49,000 nt of DNA from Mariniflexile fucanivorans (GTDB taxonomy: Bacteria; Bacteroidota; Bacteroidia; Flavobacteriales; Flavobacteriaceae): positions 1-49,000 of the forward strand of contig NZ_SLUP01000013.1 in assembly GCF_004341235.1 (NCBI RefSeq). The letters are read 5' to 3'. Below are positions 17,706 through 26,900 of the stretch, piece after piece. The first letter of the stretch is position 1. Each line of letters begins with the position of its first letter. The notes beneath the pieces were generated by a model. That model ran no database searches, was not told where the DNA came from, and saw only the letters and a list, made by a program, of their open reading frames with translations. A program made the translations under genes and the position numbers.

Positions 17706-19343
17706 TTAAAATGTTAGATTTTTTATAAATAATTTACTCCTTACTCCTCTATTATCAGTTATGTAAACTTCAACAGGATATGTTTGACCTTTAAAAACAT
17801 TATGAAAACACTTAAAATTAAAAAAACCAGAATTATTATCATTAGTAGTCAAATTAAAACTAAATTCTTCAATATTAGCTGTAACAGCTTTAATATATAT
17901 ATTAGTTATAAAAACATTAGAAGCTTTAGTCCAAGAAACTTTCATCATCGGATAAAAGCCCGAAGAACCACAGGAACTTCCTCTTTGAACTTCAATATCT
18001 GTTACTAAGGGATCTTGATTTATAATTATAGAAATTTGCTTTGTTTTTGAAACCCCATTACTCGCTCTAATAGTAAAATAAATAATAGATGTTCCTGATA
18101 TTATTGGATTATAACCTACATCAAATGATGTACTAAAAACAGAAGTAAATGTATTTTCATTTATAATTTTAGAGTTAACTTCTAATGTTCCATCAGTATT
18201 AGAATTAAATGATATTTCATAAGTAAGAGAACTTGGAGCATCCATTGTAAAAGAAAAAGGAATACTTTCTCCTAAATTAAAAGCCGTTCCTATTGGGCTA
18301 ACATCAAAATTAAAATCAATAGGTTTGACTATTATACTTAATGTTTTGGATTTTGAAACCCCATATTGATTTGTAATAGTAAAGGTAACATCCATGGAAC
18401 CATCAATAATTCCTTTTAATTTCCAAATAAAAGTATTATCTATATCATAATCTGTATTGGCAGATAAAATAACCCCATTATTATTTGTAAACTGATTTGA
18501 TGGTCCCGTAATCGAATATTTAATTTTAAAATTTGAGTTACCAACCAACTCATTAACATTAAAACTTAGATCGATAGATTCACCAACTGTTACTTCGCTA
18601 TTAGATGACACAGTAAATTCAAAATCGGAAGCTTCAACATTAACAGATATGTTTTTAGAGATTGTAACATTACTACTTTTTGCGGTAATATTGCTTGTAA
18701 TAATATGTTCGCCTGTAGCATTTGGGGTATAAAAAGCTATAAAATTTAAAGAAGGTACTATAATTTTATCCCCTGCTTTATAATCAACACTATTAACAGT
18801 CATAATACCATTTTTAGAATTACTAAAAACTAATGTATATTGATCCACGCTTGTTGTTCCTTGCTCCGTAATATCATAACTAACCTGTAAACGTTCACCA
18901 ATAGGCAAAGTAGCCAAACTACGTGTAGCCGTAAACAAAAAAGAAGTTTCATTACTATAAAAATCAATGATTTTTATAGTTGTTTCTCCCTCTAAATCAA
19001 CAAAGGTAAATTCAATAGTAATAGTGCCAACACTTTTAGGTGTTATAGTGGGCTTGAACCGTAATCCATTCATGGTATAAAGTTCACGTTCAATAAGTAA
19101 ATCGCCATTTGGAAGCAATAGGCTTGCTTTTCCTTCTAAAACACGATACGAGGCACTATAAACATTACTGGAAACAACTTGTTGTGGTGTTAAATCAAAA
19201 GTAGCCTCAATTGGAATGTTTATAAAGGTTTCGCTATCAAAATCAGCAGAAACTTCAAAAGGAAATGAATTAGAAACAGTTACTTCTTTGTCGCAACTAT
19301 GTAACGACATAATGACTATAATAAAATATAATATTTTTTTCAT
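17706..19343 (-). CDS. traQ: TraQ-like lipoprotein with tandem DUF3872/Ig-like repeats
   Basis: A lipoprotein signal (FIIVIMSLHSC, Cys17) precedes SNSFPFEV, the usual opening of the Bacteroidota TraQ domain (DUF3872). Known TraQ proteins are about 150 aa; this one has 545. Four related beta-rich units begin near 28 (FPFEVSADF), 133 (FLFTATRSL), 241 (FEFTVSSNSEVTVGESIDL) and 348 (FNFDVSPIGTAFNLGESI), each about 100-110 residues and closing with a strand such as VSKTKQISIII. A C-terminal Cys-containing domain follows. The place after TraN and TraO fits TraQ. The repeat expansion is unusual and could form an extended surface stalk. Confidence 0.65.
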   Translation of the reverse strand: MKKILYFIIVIMSLHSCDKEVTVSNSFPFEVSADFDSETFINIPIEATFDLTPQQVVSSNVYSASYRVLEGKASLLLPNGDLLIERELYTMNGLRFKPTITPKSVGTITIEFTFVDLEGETTIKIIDFYSNETSFLFTATRSLATLPIGERLQVSYDITEQGTTSVDQYTLVFSNSKNGIMTVNSVDYKAGDKIIVPSLNFIAFYTPNATGEHIITSNITAKSSNVTISKNISVNVEASDFEFTVSSNSEVTVGESIDLSFNVNELVGNSNFKIKYSITGPSNQFTNNNGVILSANTDYDIDNTFIWKLKGIIDGSMDVTFTITNQYGVSKSKTLSIIVKPIDFNFDVSPIGTAFNLGESIPFSFTMDAPSSLTYEISFNSNTDGTLEVNSKIINENTFTSVFSTSFDVGYNPIISGTSIIYFTIRASNGVSKTKQISIIINQDPLVTDIEVQRGSSCGSSGFYPMMKVSWTKASNVFITNIYIKAVTANIEEFSFNLTTNDNNSGFFNFKCFHNVFKGQTYPVEVYITDNRGVRSKLFIKNLTF

Positions 19344-19354
19344 GATTATTTTTT

Positions 19355-19882
19355 TTATTTAATGTAAAATTTAATACCAAGCCCCATATAAAAAGAAGCC
19401 ACACCCAAATCACTATTGACATATAGGTTGGTATTGTGAACTCCTAACAATGCGACGGTATCTGATAGGTAATATTTTATTTCAGAACCTATAACGCCTC
19501 CGTAAACAATGGAACTATTTCCAACAATTACAGAGCCATTTTCTAAAATATTATTTCCATTATTAATAATCTCATAACCTCCCGAAGCTCCAGCTCCGAT
19601 TGAGGTAACAAACCTATTATTATAAGATTTAAAAAGGTTATAGAAATAAGCAGCGTTAAGCCCTATGGTTCTATAAGGCACATCTAAAGTCTCTTTTTTA
19701 TCTTTATTATCTGTGGCTAAAAGATTTATTTGAAAGTAACCACTATCATTCAAATCATAATTGTAACTGGCGTGTGCACCAAAACCATTGGTGGCATAAC
19801 CTCCCGAAATTCCAAAGGAAACCTGGGAAAAAACAACGCTCTGGACGGCAAGCATTATAACAATGCAAAATGTTTTATTCAT
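19355..19882 (-). CDS. traO: Conjugal transfer protein TraO
   Basis: The 175-aa exported protein has a signal peptide (MNKTFCIVIMLAVQSVVFSQ) and a glycine- and tyrosine-rich beta-barrel-like body (GISGGYATNGFGAHASYNYD, GAGASGGYEII), ending in an outer-membrane-style FYMGLGIKFYIK. This fits the Bacteroidota TraO family, an outer-membrane-associated part of the mating apparatus. It is two bases downstream of traN, in the canonical N-O-Q order. Confidence 0.85.
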   Translation of the reverse strand: MNKTFCIVIMLAVQSVVFSQVSFGISGGYATNGFGAHASYNYDLNDSGYFQINLLATDNKDKKETLDVPYRTIGLNAAYFYNLFKSYNNRFVTSIGAGASGGYEIINNGNNILENGSVIVGNSSIVYGGVIGSEIKYYLSDTVALLGVHNTNLYVNSDLGVASFYMGLGIKFYIK

Positions 19883-19884
19883 AC

Positions 19885-20823
19885 TTAAAGTTTTACTGGA
19901 TTATTGATTAATTTATTATTGATCTGTAATAACAAATCTCTTTCGCCTTCTTTTTCAGCTAAGTCAATTTGCAATTCTTTTTTATCGTTAATTGTGAATT
20001 TTTCAAAAACAATGATGAAATTATGTTCGCTATTGCCCGGAACTCGTTCAGGCTTATTGAAAATAAACAAAGGAGTTAAAGGGATGCTTTGATCTGTACT
20101 AACGCCTTTATAGCCTCTGGCTAATTTGGAATTAATAAAATCTACATCAAAAATTTGACCCCCTTTATTTTCAAGACTAAAATGGAAATAAAGTTCGTCC
20201 CGATCATAACTGATTTGTTTAAGTGTTAATTTAATATTACTGGATTGTTCAAACGTTCTAAATATTAGCTTAGGTAAATCATTTACTTTAGCGCAATTTT
20301 GTTTTATATATCCCATTTTATTTGAGTCATATAACTGATTAGGATTAGCAGGATCCTTAGAAGATATGCTCTTAGCTTCAATAGTTTGAACACCTTCGGA
20401 ATAATAAGAAGATGGATTTTCTGCCGTAATAAAATCGATGTCTTTAGATGATGGATTATTTGATTTTATTAAATTTTGTGCACTATTATCAACTTGCATG
20501 TAGTGATTTAAAACAGTCGGTTTTTTAGTGTAGAAAAGTGAAAACTCATAGGAATAACCATCTTTGGTAAAGACGGTTAAATTAGTATTCTTTTCAACTT
20601 GGTCTAATTTAATATAACCCAGTCTAAGGGTTCTTTTACCAATCGAACTACTATTGTTCGATGGTTTTACTAAATATTCTTGTTCATTACCAAGGATAGA
20701 TTCTTCAATTTCCGAGGGAAATACTAAAATGGTTGTATAATCTTCTGAAATTTGAATTTTATTCTGTGATAAAAGTATAAAAGGAAATAAAATTAAAACG
20801 ATTAGGGGTATTAGTTTTTTCAT
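19885..20823 (-). CDS. traN: Conjugal transfer protein TraN (DUF4138)
   Basis: The 312-aa protein has a signal peptide (LIPLIVLILFPFILLSQ), then SEDYTTILVFPSEIEE, the start of the DUF4138 fold: a VirB9-like periplasmic component of the Bacteroidota conjugation channel. Later YFHFSLENKGGQIFDVDFI and HNFIIVFEKFTINDKKEL match the C-terminal beta domain of the family. The start overlaps the traM stop by 4 bp (ATGA). Confidence 0.92.
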   Translation of the reverse strand: MKKLIPLIVLILFPFILLSQNKIQISEDYTTILVFPSEIEESILGNEQEYLVKPSNNSSSIGKRTLRLGYIKLDQVEKNTNLTVFTKDGYSYEFSLFYTKKPTVLNHYMQVDNSAQNLIKSNNPSSKDIDFITAENPSSYYSEGVQTIEAKSISSKDPANPNQLYDSNKMGYIKQNCAKVNDLPKLIFRTFEQSSNIKLTLKQISYDRDELYFHFSLENKGGQIFDVDFINSKLARGYKGVSTDQSIPLTPLFIFNKPERVPGNSEHNFIIVFEKFTINDKKELQIDLAEKEGERDLLLQINNKLINNPVKL

Positions 20824-21884
20824 TTTTCGAGTATATGCATTATTAGTTCTTGATCATTTAGTAACAAAATTTTATCATCATTCTTTAGGCGTTTATTTTG
20901 AAAAAATTTAGAGATCGCATTAATGGAACCCGATAAAATTTTTCCTCCTGTTGTTCCGGTAATGCCATCTGTTACTTTATCTGTGGATTCGTTCATAGCT
21001 TCGGATTCGTATTTATCCCAAAGCTCCCCTGCTCGCGATGAATACATGCCTATTCTGCCATCACGTATATCCCTAACCTCTAAATTTAATGGTTGGTGTG
21101 CTATGTTTGTTATATTAAAAAGAACCCTTGATTTATTTATATTCATATCAGCATATAAAAGTGTTCCCTTTTTAAAAATCGTTCCATTATATCTAAACTC
21201 TTTTGTTAAAACAAGTTCTACAAGTTCACCAGGCAATTTAAATTGATCTCTAAAAATGGCAACTCTTGTTTCTATCGTAGATACTTCAACTACATCATTT
21301 TCAGAATGAATCTTAGAGGCCCTAGCTTTAGCCAATCGTTCTTCGTAACTTAATTCTTTATTGTAGGTCTCTTTATTAGAATACGTTTTAGATGTATTTT
21401 TAGACGTTTTTTCACCCTCTTTTTCCCACATGGAGTAATCGCCATAAACATCATTATTAGTGTTTTTAGAAGCCGCCTTTTGATTATTAGATGATGCTTC
21501 AGGAGATCCTAAAGCGTCTAAATTTTTTCTTAATGCTTCTTCTTCTTCTGTAGAAACATTTTTTTTAATGGTATCTTTTTCTTCAGTAGAAAAAATATCG
21601 AGTAGATTTTCATTTTTTATTTTTTTGCTTTTTGCCTCTAACGCTTCAATTTTACTATCGTATTTTTCCCTGTCGGAAGTTGATGGTGTTTCAAAATCAG
21701 CACTTTGTTTTTCATCTGATTTAGAAAAATTAAAAACTGCGATTAAAACCAATAAAAGAGCAATAGAACCAATGACGATATAAGCAATCATCATCCTCTT
21801 TTTTTCTTTGGTTTGTTTAACTTCCATGAGCTTCTTTTTTTTCTGAACCTCATGTGCTAAATTTGAATCTTTATTGCTAATCAT
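20820..21884 (-). CDS. traM: Conjugative transposon protein TraM
   Basis: This VirB10-like protein bridges inner and outer membranes. It has 354 aa from the chosen ATG at 21884, which overlaps the traK stop by 8 bp; an in-frame ATG at 21899 would add 5 residues. It has a basic cytoplasmic segment, one membrane span (IAYIVIGSIALLLVLIAVF, about 30-50), a long charged Ser/Lys/Glu linker, then a C-terminal beta-rich domain (FKLPGELVELVLTKEF, then FKKGTLLYADMNINKSRVLF) typical of TraM. Confidence 0.93.
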   Translation of the reverse strand: MISNKDSNLAHEVQKKKKLMEVKQTKEKKRMMIAYIVIGSIALLLVLIAVFNFSKSDEKQSADFETPSTSDREKYDSKIEALEAKSKKIKNENLLDIFSTEEKDTIKKNVSTEEEEALRKNLDALGSPEASSNNQKAASKNTNNDVYGDYSMWEKEGEKTSKNTSKTYSNKETYNKELSYEERLAKARASKIHSENDVVEVSTIETRVAIFRDQFKLPGELVELVLTKEFRYNGTIFKKGTLLYADMNINKSRVLFNITNIAHQPLNLEVRDIRDGRIGMYSSRAGELWDKYESEAMNESTDKVTDGITGTTGGKILSGSINAISKFFQNKRLKNDDKILLLNDQELIMHILEK

Positions 21885-22542
21885 TTTGATTGTTTTCAAT
21901 TAAATTATTTCTCATCGTTTCCTTAAAACCAGCTTCATCCAATTGTGTTAAATTCTCTGATAGATTTGTTATCAATAATCCGTAAGGATTAAAGGGATAG
22001 TTACGATTTACCTCCTTTAAGGTGGCAATGACCTCTGATGTATAATACGTTTTAGAATCGTCATTAATGCGAACAATCACAACATTGAAAGAAACCTTAT
22101 AGGGATCATCAACACTGTAGACTTTCCAACTGCTTTGATCGATCAAAGCGTGCTGTGTAAGACCATTGATAGATAAAAAAGTGTTGAAATATCCTTTTTT
22201 GTCTCTGTCCTTAACGACTTCCGTTGGTTGTTTTCCCAATAGCCAAAATAATTTTTCCTTCTTTTCTTTCATGGTAAAACCATCGATATCATAATAAAGG
22301 GAAACCATATAATCGACATTGGATTTTACTTGTTTAAGCTTATCTTTTTTATCGTCCAATTTTTCAAGTGGGACCAAAATGCCATTTTCGGTAATAGCAA
22401 ATAAATTTTGTTGGGAATGTTTGTAGACATAAAAGCAAAAAGCAAAACTACTAATGACAACAACTGTTGTAAGGCCAATTAAAAGCCATACAATTAAGTT
22501 GTTTTTCTTGAACATGGTATAAATATTTTCTTCTATTTTCAT
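21877..22542 (-). CDS. traK: Conjugative transposon protein TraK
   Basis: The 221-aa protein has a single N-terminal membrane anchor (LIVWLLIGLTTVVVISSFAF, about 16-35) and a periplasmic domain, the layout of VirB8-like TraK of Bacteroidota. VKSNVDYMVSLYYDID and KVSFNVVIVRINDDSKTYY fit the family's conserved strands. It sits between traJ (5-bp gap) and traM (8-bp overlap), the standard order. Confidence 0.92.
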   Translation of the reverse strand: MKIEENIYTMFKKNNLIVWLLIGLTTVVVISSFAFCFYVYKHSQQNLFAITENGILVPLEKLDDKKDKLKQVKSNVDYMVSLYYDIDGFTMKEKKEKLFWLLGKQPTEVVKDRDKKGYFNTFLSINGLTQHALIDQSSWKVYSVDDPYKVSFNVVIVRINDDSKTYYTSEVIATLKEVNRNYPFNPYGLLITNLSENLTQLDEAGFKETMRNNLIENNQND

Positions 22543-22547
22543 AAAAC

Positions 22548-23360
22548 TTAACTAAAAAAACTAATGATATATGAGGTCGCTTTGTTAAAGAGGGCAACCT
22601 TTAATGTAAATACTATTATAATAGTTATGAGTGCCCCCCAAATGCTCGAATTAACACTTAAGAAACTATTAAAAAAATCTAGATCGCCAGCCATTTTAAA
22701 TGAATTTTGTAAATGCATTTGTGTAAGGTCACAAAATTTGATGATCCCGATATAAACGATTCCAAGTATAGCTAAACCTATATAAAGTCTGAGCCACTTC
22801 GCTATAAGTCCGTTAGTTTGCTTTATGGTAGACAATGCAACGGCAATGGGAAATAAAAATTTCATGATTTCCAAAAAGAAGACCCTTGTCAGTAGATAAC
22901 CAGAAATCATTGCCATTTCCGCAATTTTACAAATACCCATTACTACCAATACAATTAAAAATCCTATAAAATAAATTAGATTTCCCAAAATAGCCGTCAA
23001 CATATCCCAGCCATCCTCGGCATCTTTAACAATCGTATCGTAATCATCCGTCAACATCTGTAATAAGTCCGTATAAAGAGAGCTTTGTGTTGTTGACATC
23101 GCACTATTTATGGATGAAAACGTACCCTCTACGGTATTGAACAAAAAATCCGAACTGATGATCAAAAAAACATAGCCAATAATTGTAAATACATCATTGA
23201 AATAATCAGTATTGCTGTTGATGGCATTTTTACCCCAACGTTCTAAAACTGAAAAAAAAAGCAAAAGTATAGCGCACATTTTTGCGCCTTTAATGGTATA
23301 CATAAAAATATTACTACCCTCTAAAGACAAACGGACACTATCTATAAAATCATAATTCAT
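22548..23360 (-). CDS. traJ: Conjugative transposon protein TraJ
   Basis: This is a multi-pass inner-membrane protein of 270 aa, the VirB6/TrbL-like pore component of the Bacteroidota mating channel. Hydrophobic spans include MCAILLLFFSVL near 28, VFTIIGYVFLIISS near 54, LIYFIGFLIVLVVMGIC near 128, YLLTRVFFLEIMKFLFPIAV near 155, LYIGLAILGIVYIGII near 192 and ALITIIIVFTLKVALF near 242. Its ATG abuts the traI stop. Confidence 0.9.
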   Translation of the reverse strand: MNYDFIDSVRLSLEGSNIFMYTIKGAKMCAILLLFFSVLERWGKNAINSNTDYFNDVFTIIGYVFLIISSDFLFNTVEGTFSSINSAMSTTQSSLYTDLLQMLTDDYDTIVKDAEDGWDMLTAILGNLIYFIGFLIVLVVMGICKIAEMAMISGYLLTRVFFLEIMKFLFPIAVALSTIKQTNGLIAKWLRLYIGLAILGIVYIGIIKFCDLTQMHLQNSFKMAGDLDFFNSFLSVNSSIWGALITIIIVFTLKVALFNKATSYIISFFS

Positions 23361-23854
23361 TAGTTTCTTATCCTATAAGTGTTAGCATATCCCCTGGTCT
23401 TTGAAACTTGAAAAAATATGGCGCTGCGCTCGCTCTTAAACATATCAATACGCTCTTTATCGCTCATATTAAAAAAACCTTCTTTTAAAACATTGGAAAT
23501 GGTATTTACCCTTTGGTTGATACTAAGCAAAATATGGTTCATATTTTCGAGCAGATTAGGGTTATCGGCACTTTTCTTATTGTTTCGTACTATATTGATG
23601 TTCTCAATGGCTTCTCTTTGCAATTCTATAATTTCACCAATTTTATAGACACTTGTTACAATGGAATTAATTTTTTGATACTTTTCTTCGGCTTCCTTAA
23701 GTACTTGATAGCTTTTTTCCAGTTGTGCCAATTGATTTGTAGAAGTGGTCAATTGCGTGGCTAATGTTTCGTTTGCTGTTACGTCAGTAACGGCCATCTG
23801 TCCATAATTGGATATCGTGACAAATAGAAATAATAATAAAAATTGCTTTTTCAT
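23360..23854 (-). CDS. traI: Conjugative transfer protein TraI-like (DUF4141, TrbJ/VirB5-like)
   Basis: From the ATG at 23854 the protein is 164 aa with a clear signal peptide (KKQFLLLFLFVTISNYGQ); an upstream in-frame ATG at 23941 would mask it. The mature protein is a long coiled coil (TNQLAQLEKSYQVLKEAEEK) ending in NMSDKERIDMFKSERSA, which matches the terminal MTDKERMD motif of the DUF4141 family. The proteins of this group are minor pilus or periplasmic components. It lies between traG and traJ, as in CTnDOT-type operons. (This traI is not the relaxase TraI of F plasmids.). Confidence 0.8.
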   Translation of the reverse strand: MKKQFLLLFLFVTISNYGQMAVTDVTANETLATQLTTSTNQLAQLEKSYQVLKEAEEKYQKINSIVTSVYKIGEIIELQREAIENINIVRNNKKSADNPNLLENMNHILLSINQRVNTISNVLKEGFFNMSDKERIDMFKSERSAIFFQVSKTRGYANTYRIRN

Positions 23855-23864
23855 AAGTAAATAT

Positions 23865-26270
23865 TTAGGATTTATTAATAAATGTTGTGATGGCTGTTTC
23901 CATATTACCGACTTCTTTATATAGTTCCAAAAGTTCTTCATTTTTAGCTCCTTCTGTTTGATAAGCCCAATAGACTTCTTTAGAAACCTCTAAACGGTAG
24001 ACTTGATGGTTCTTTTCTCTAAGTATGAATATTTCGCTCCAGGGTTTCTCTGCACTAAAGTCTGAACGGATTGAGGCTAATTGATAATAGGCATGTTCTG
24101 ATAAGTCAAACCTTTTTTGCAAGCTCCTGTAATCTTTTGCTCCTAGCACATAAAGTATTTGGGTGTTTTCTACAATGGCCTTAGAAAGGTTATTATCGGG
24201 CAATTGGCTTTCAGATTGTAAAACAATGCCAACAGCTCCGTTTTGTTTTCTGATTGCTTGAAAAAAGAACTGTACCCTACCTAATACGCCATTCCATTTC
24301 AACTGCTCTGCAATTTCATCAAACAAAACAATGCCTTTGTTTTTTTTGTCTCTCCAGATGACATTATCAATAGTTGTCGAAACAAGCTGTAACATAATAG
24401 CCAATAAAAGCGCATTGTCTTTTACTTTATCTAGTTCAAAAACAACAATCGATTTATCATGTAAGTTTTTATCAATGGTTGTCGCTGTCTCTTTATATAA
24501 ATAATCGTAAATCCCTCCATCGATAAATTCTTCCATTAAGTGCAAAAATTCATCTCTATTAAAAAATTCATCCTTTATACTTAGAAGTGAAAGTAGTTTA
24601 GGGTTGTTTTTCACAAAAAGAACAAAATTAGGAAGCGAATAATCTCCAGAGTTTTTCTTGTAATAGGTTTCAATTAATTTTCTAAGTGAAGCTCTTTCAA
24701 TTTCATTTAATAAAGTATCTCTTTTAAAATGAACACCAACAAACTCAACCAGTTCATCCAATTTATCATTATTGAGCTTATTTTCTTCCGTATAAGAAGA
24801 ACTATCAAGGTCAAAAGGATTAACCCCCATGGAGACCCCTTGCTCATAGCTTATATAGGCGGTTTTATTTGGGAACAACGCTGATAGTTTACGATAACTG
24901 CCCCCTAAATCTATGATAACAACTTTTACATTTATTGAAAAATAATAACTGATAATATGATTGGCATTGAACGACTTACCAAAACCCGTTGGGGCCAGTA
25001 TAAAGAAATTTCTAGCCTTGACATATTTCTTTTTATCATCCCACGTATCAACGACAACAGGTACATTGTCTATTCTTGAATTATAGGTGATACCTTCCGT
25101 GTCATTTTTATAAGTTCCCGTATTATTGATAAAGGAACAAAAAATTTCAAGAGAGCTGACATAAAGCTGTTTGTCGGTAAAATAGTGAGAGAAAAACGGA
25201 AATGAATAATTAAAAATCGCGTTTAAATAATTACCAGTAGGTACATAAGGCTTTATATCTAGCTCCTTGAATTGTTCAATAACCTTATATAAGTTTGTTT
25301 CCAGTTCCGTTTCATCCGAAGCAATAACAATCACGTTATTATGTCCTCTTATCAGTTTTATAGAATCTGAATTAGTAACCAAATCTGTAATAATTTCATC
25401 GGTTTGCTTGGCAAACTCTAAATTAGAACGGTCAAAACTAGCTGATTTATGGAGTTTATCATTTCTTAGTCGAAGCTCATTTAAATGCTTGTCAGGACTA
25501 TCAATGTATAATATTTGATTGTATAAATGTGAAAAATCCAAATCAAAAGTGAAATTGTCCGCATTGTTTCTATAAAAAACAGACGTATCACTAGAGTAAA
25601 TCTTATCTTTTTTAAACTTGGCTAAAGATTCCGGAAACTTTTTTTCATCTACTTGGCAAACCATGGCTGCATATTTGTTCCCAATTTGAATGCTTGATTT
25701 ATTAAAAAAACGATCACTAATAAAATCATCATTAAATAAATTATAATAGGTATCGTAATATGATTTTACTTGCCATGATTCAAAAGGGATCACATCAAAT
25801 TTATTGTTCCCTGTTAAGCGAATACTTTTAAGGCTATTGATGGTCTCTTTTACAGAATTACTAAAATGTAATATTTTATCATCAAAGCCAAAAAAAGCTG
25901 TTTTATCTACTTTTTTAAAAGGGTTGGATAAATTTGTATTTAAAAGCTCTTTATTTGGAAGTATAAAAAACAAAAAACAAGCGTGTTCTTTATAATCTAC
26001 ATCCTTGAAATAGTTCTTAGTGCTTTTTTGTAAAAAATTTTCAGAAGGAAAATCTTTAGTATTGAATTTCTTTTTTATAATGGCATCTTGTTTGTAAAAG
26101 ATGGTTCCAGATGGCAGATCCTTTAATGCTTTTTCCCAAGATGAATTAAGCTCAAGATAATCCTCTTGTCCTAAAGCATATTTTTCAGGCAGAACAAGAT
26201 GGAAGCATTCTGAATAGATCCCATTAGCAAATAAACCTTTATTATCTTCTATATGTATAAATTCATTCAT
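23865..26270 (-). CDS. traG: Conjugation ATPase TraG (VirB4-like)
   Basis: This cytoplasmic ATPase energises assembly of the type IV secretion channel. It is about 801 aa from the ATG at 26270, chosen because it overlaps the traF stop (ATGAATGA) and leads into NEFIHIEDNKGLF, typical of the family; the longer frame from 26315 would overlap traF by 53 bp. Walker A ILAPTGFGKSFNANH is at about 424-438, Walker B GIVLFDEIAEQL lies near 635, and RKQNGAVGIVLQSESQL follows. The length matches Bacteroidota TraG. Confidence 0.95.
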   Translation of the reverse strand: MNEFIHIEDNKGLFANGIYSECFHLVLPEKYALGQEDYLELNSSWEKALKDLPSGTIFYKQDAIIKKKFNTKDFPSENFLQKSTKNYFKDVDYKEHACFLFFILPNKELLNTNLSNPFKKVDKTAFFGFDDKILHFSNSVKETINSLKSIRLTGNNKFDVIPFESWQVKSYYDTYYNLFNDDFISDRFFNKSSIQIGNKYAAMVCQVDEKKFPESLAKFKKDKIYSSDTSVFYRNNADNFTFDLDFSHLYNQILYIDSPDKHLNELRLRNDKLHKSASFDRSNLEFAKQTDEIITDLVTNSDSIKLIRGHNNVIVIASDETELETNLYKVIEQFKELDIKPYVPTGNYLNAIFNYSFPFFSHYFTDKQLYVSSLEIFCSFINNTGTYKNDTEGITYNSRIDNVPVVVDTWDDKKKYVKARNFFILAPTGFGKSFNANHIISYYFSINVKVVIIDLGGSYRKLSALFPNKTAYISYEQGVSMGVNPFDLDSSSYTEENKLNNDKLDELVEFVGVHFKRDTLLNEIERASLRKLIETYYKKNSGDYSLPNFVLFVKNNPKLLSLLSIKDEFFNRDEFLHLMEEFIDGGIYDYLYKETATTIDKNLHDKSIVVFELDKVKDNALLLAIMLQLVSTTIDNVIWRDKKNKGIVLFDEIAEQLKWNGVLGRVQFFFQAIRKQNGAVGIVLQSESQLPDNNLSKAIVENTQILYVLGAKDYRSLQKRFDLSEHAYYQLASIRSDFSAEKPWSEIFILREKNHQVYRLEVSKEVYWAYQTEGAKNEELLELYKEVGNMETAITTFINKS

Positions 26271-26517
26271 AGTCACTGTAGGATCGGGGAAGCTTATTGT
26301 CCATAAAACGGTCAATTAATTTACTATTGGATAAAATGAACTTACACACAAAATACAAGACAAAACCAAAACAGATAAAGAGAATTAATTTAGTAAATGA
26401 AAAACCACTTATAAAAGAAAAACCACCTGTTATGATTCCTATTACAAAAGCAAAAAAAGCCTTAACGGTAAATCCATATAAATAAGGTTCTTTTCGTATG
26501 TTCTTGTAATTCTTCAT
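26263..26517 (-). CDS. traF: Conjugal transfer protein TraF (DUF4133)
   Basis: From the ATG at 26517 the protein is 84 aa. It begins KNYKNIRKEPYLYGFTVKA and has two membrane spans (FFAFVIGIITGGFSFISG and LILFICFGFVLYFVCKF), the VirB3-like arrangement of Bacteroidota TraF, which usually starts with a KGI..P..F.G motif. The 117-aa frame starting at 26616 overlaps traE and is Cys/Arg-rich nonsense in its first 33 codons. It is 5 bp from traE and overlaps traG. Confidence 0.9.
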   Translation of the reverse strand: MKNYKNIRKEPYLYGFTVKAFFAFVIGIITGGFSFISGFSFTKLILFICFGFVLYFVCKFILSNSKLIDRFMDNKLPRSYSDYE

Positions 26518-26522
26518 TAATA

Positions 26523-26822
26523 TTACAACTGAACAGATGTGATGTATTGAAACAGCCCTGCAACAAGCCCAACGACAATAACATATACGACAATGTTTGT
26601 CAGTCCTTTTTTCCAATCACCGCCCTCTTTAACGAAATGACCTAGATTGACAAGAACCACCACTAAAAAAACAGCACCTGCTATATAAGGGAATATAGCC
26701 TTGATTTGATCTGTAATACTTTTCACAGGAGTTTCCAGATCCAATTCTTGCGCTTGCGAGATTGCAGAAACAAGTGATAATGATAAAAAAAGCATGTTTG
26801 TTTTTGTAAAGAAATTTTTCAT
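26523..26822 (-). CDS. traE: Conjugal transfer protein TraE (DUF4134, pilin-like)
   Basis: The 99-aa protein has a signal peptide (LFLSLSLVSAISQAQ) and two membrane helices (AIFPYIAGAVFLVVVLVNLG and GLTNIVVYVIVVGLVAGLF), the VirB2-like layout of DUF4134, probably the pilin or channel subunit. It is the first gene of the mating-channel operon, with 76 bp to the coupling-protein stop. Confidence 0.92.
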   Translation of the reverse strand: MKNFFTKTNMLFLSLSLVSAISQAQELDLETPVKSITDQIKAIFPYIAGAVFLVVVLVNLGHFVKEGGDWKKGLTNIVVYVIVVGLVAGLFQYITSVQL

Positions 26823-26876
26823 AATAAATATTTAGGGTTGTTTTAATTAGCTACAAATATAATAAATGATTATTTA

Positions 26877-26900
26877 AAAATTACACTATATTGTAATTTT
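26877..26900 (-). terminator. Hairpin between coupling-protein gene and traE
   Basis: AAAATTACA (26877-26885) and TGTAATTTT (26892-26900) form a 9-bp stem with a 6-base loop over the coupling-protein stop. The stem is AT-rich and lacks a following U-run on the minus strand, so termination would be weak. It may instead mark the end of one transcription unit or act in mRNA processing. Confidence 0.35.
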
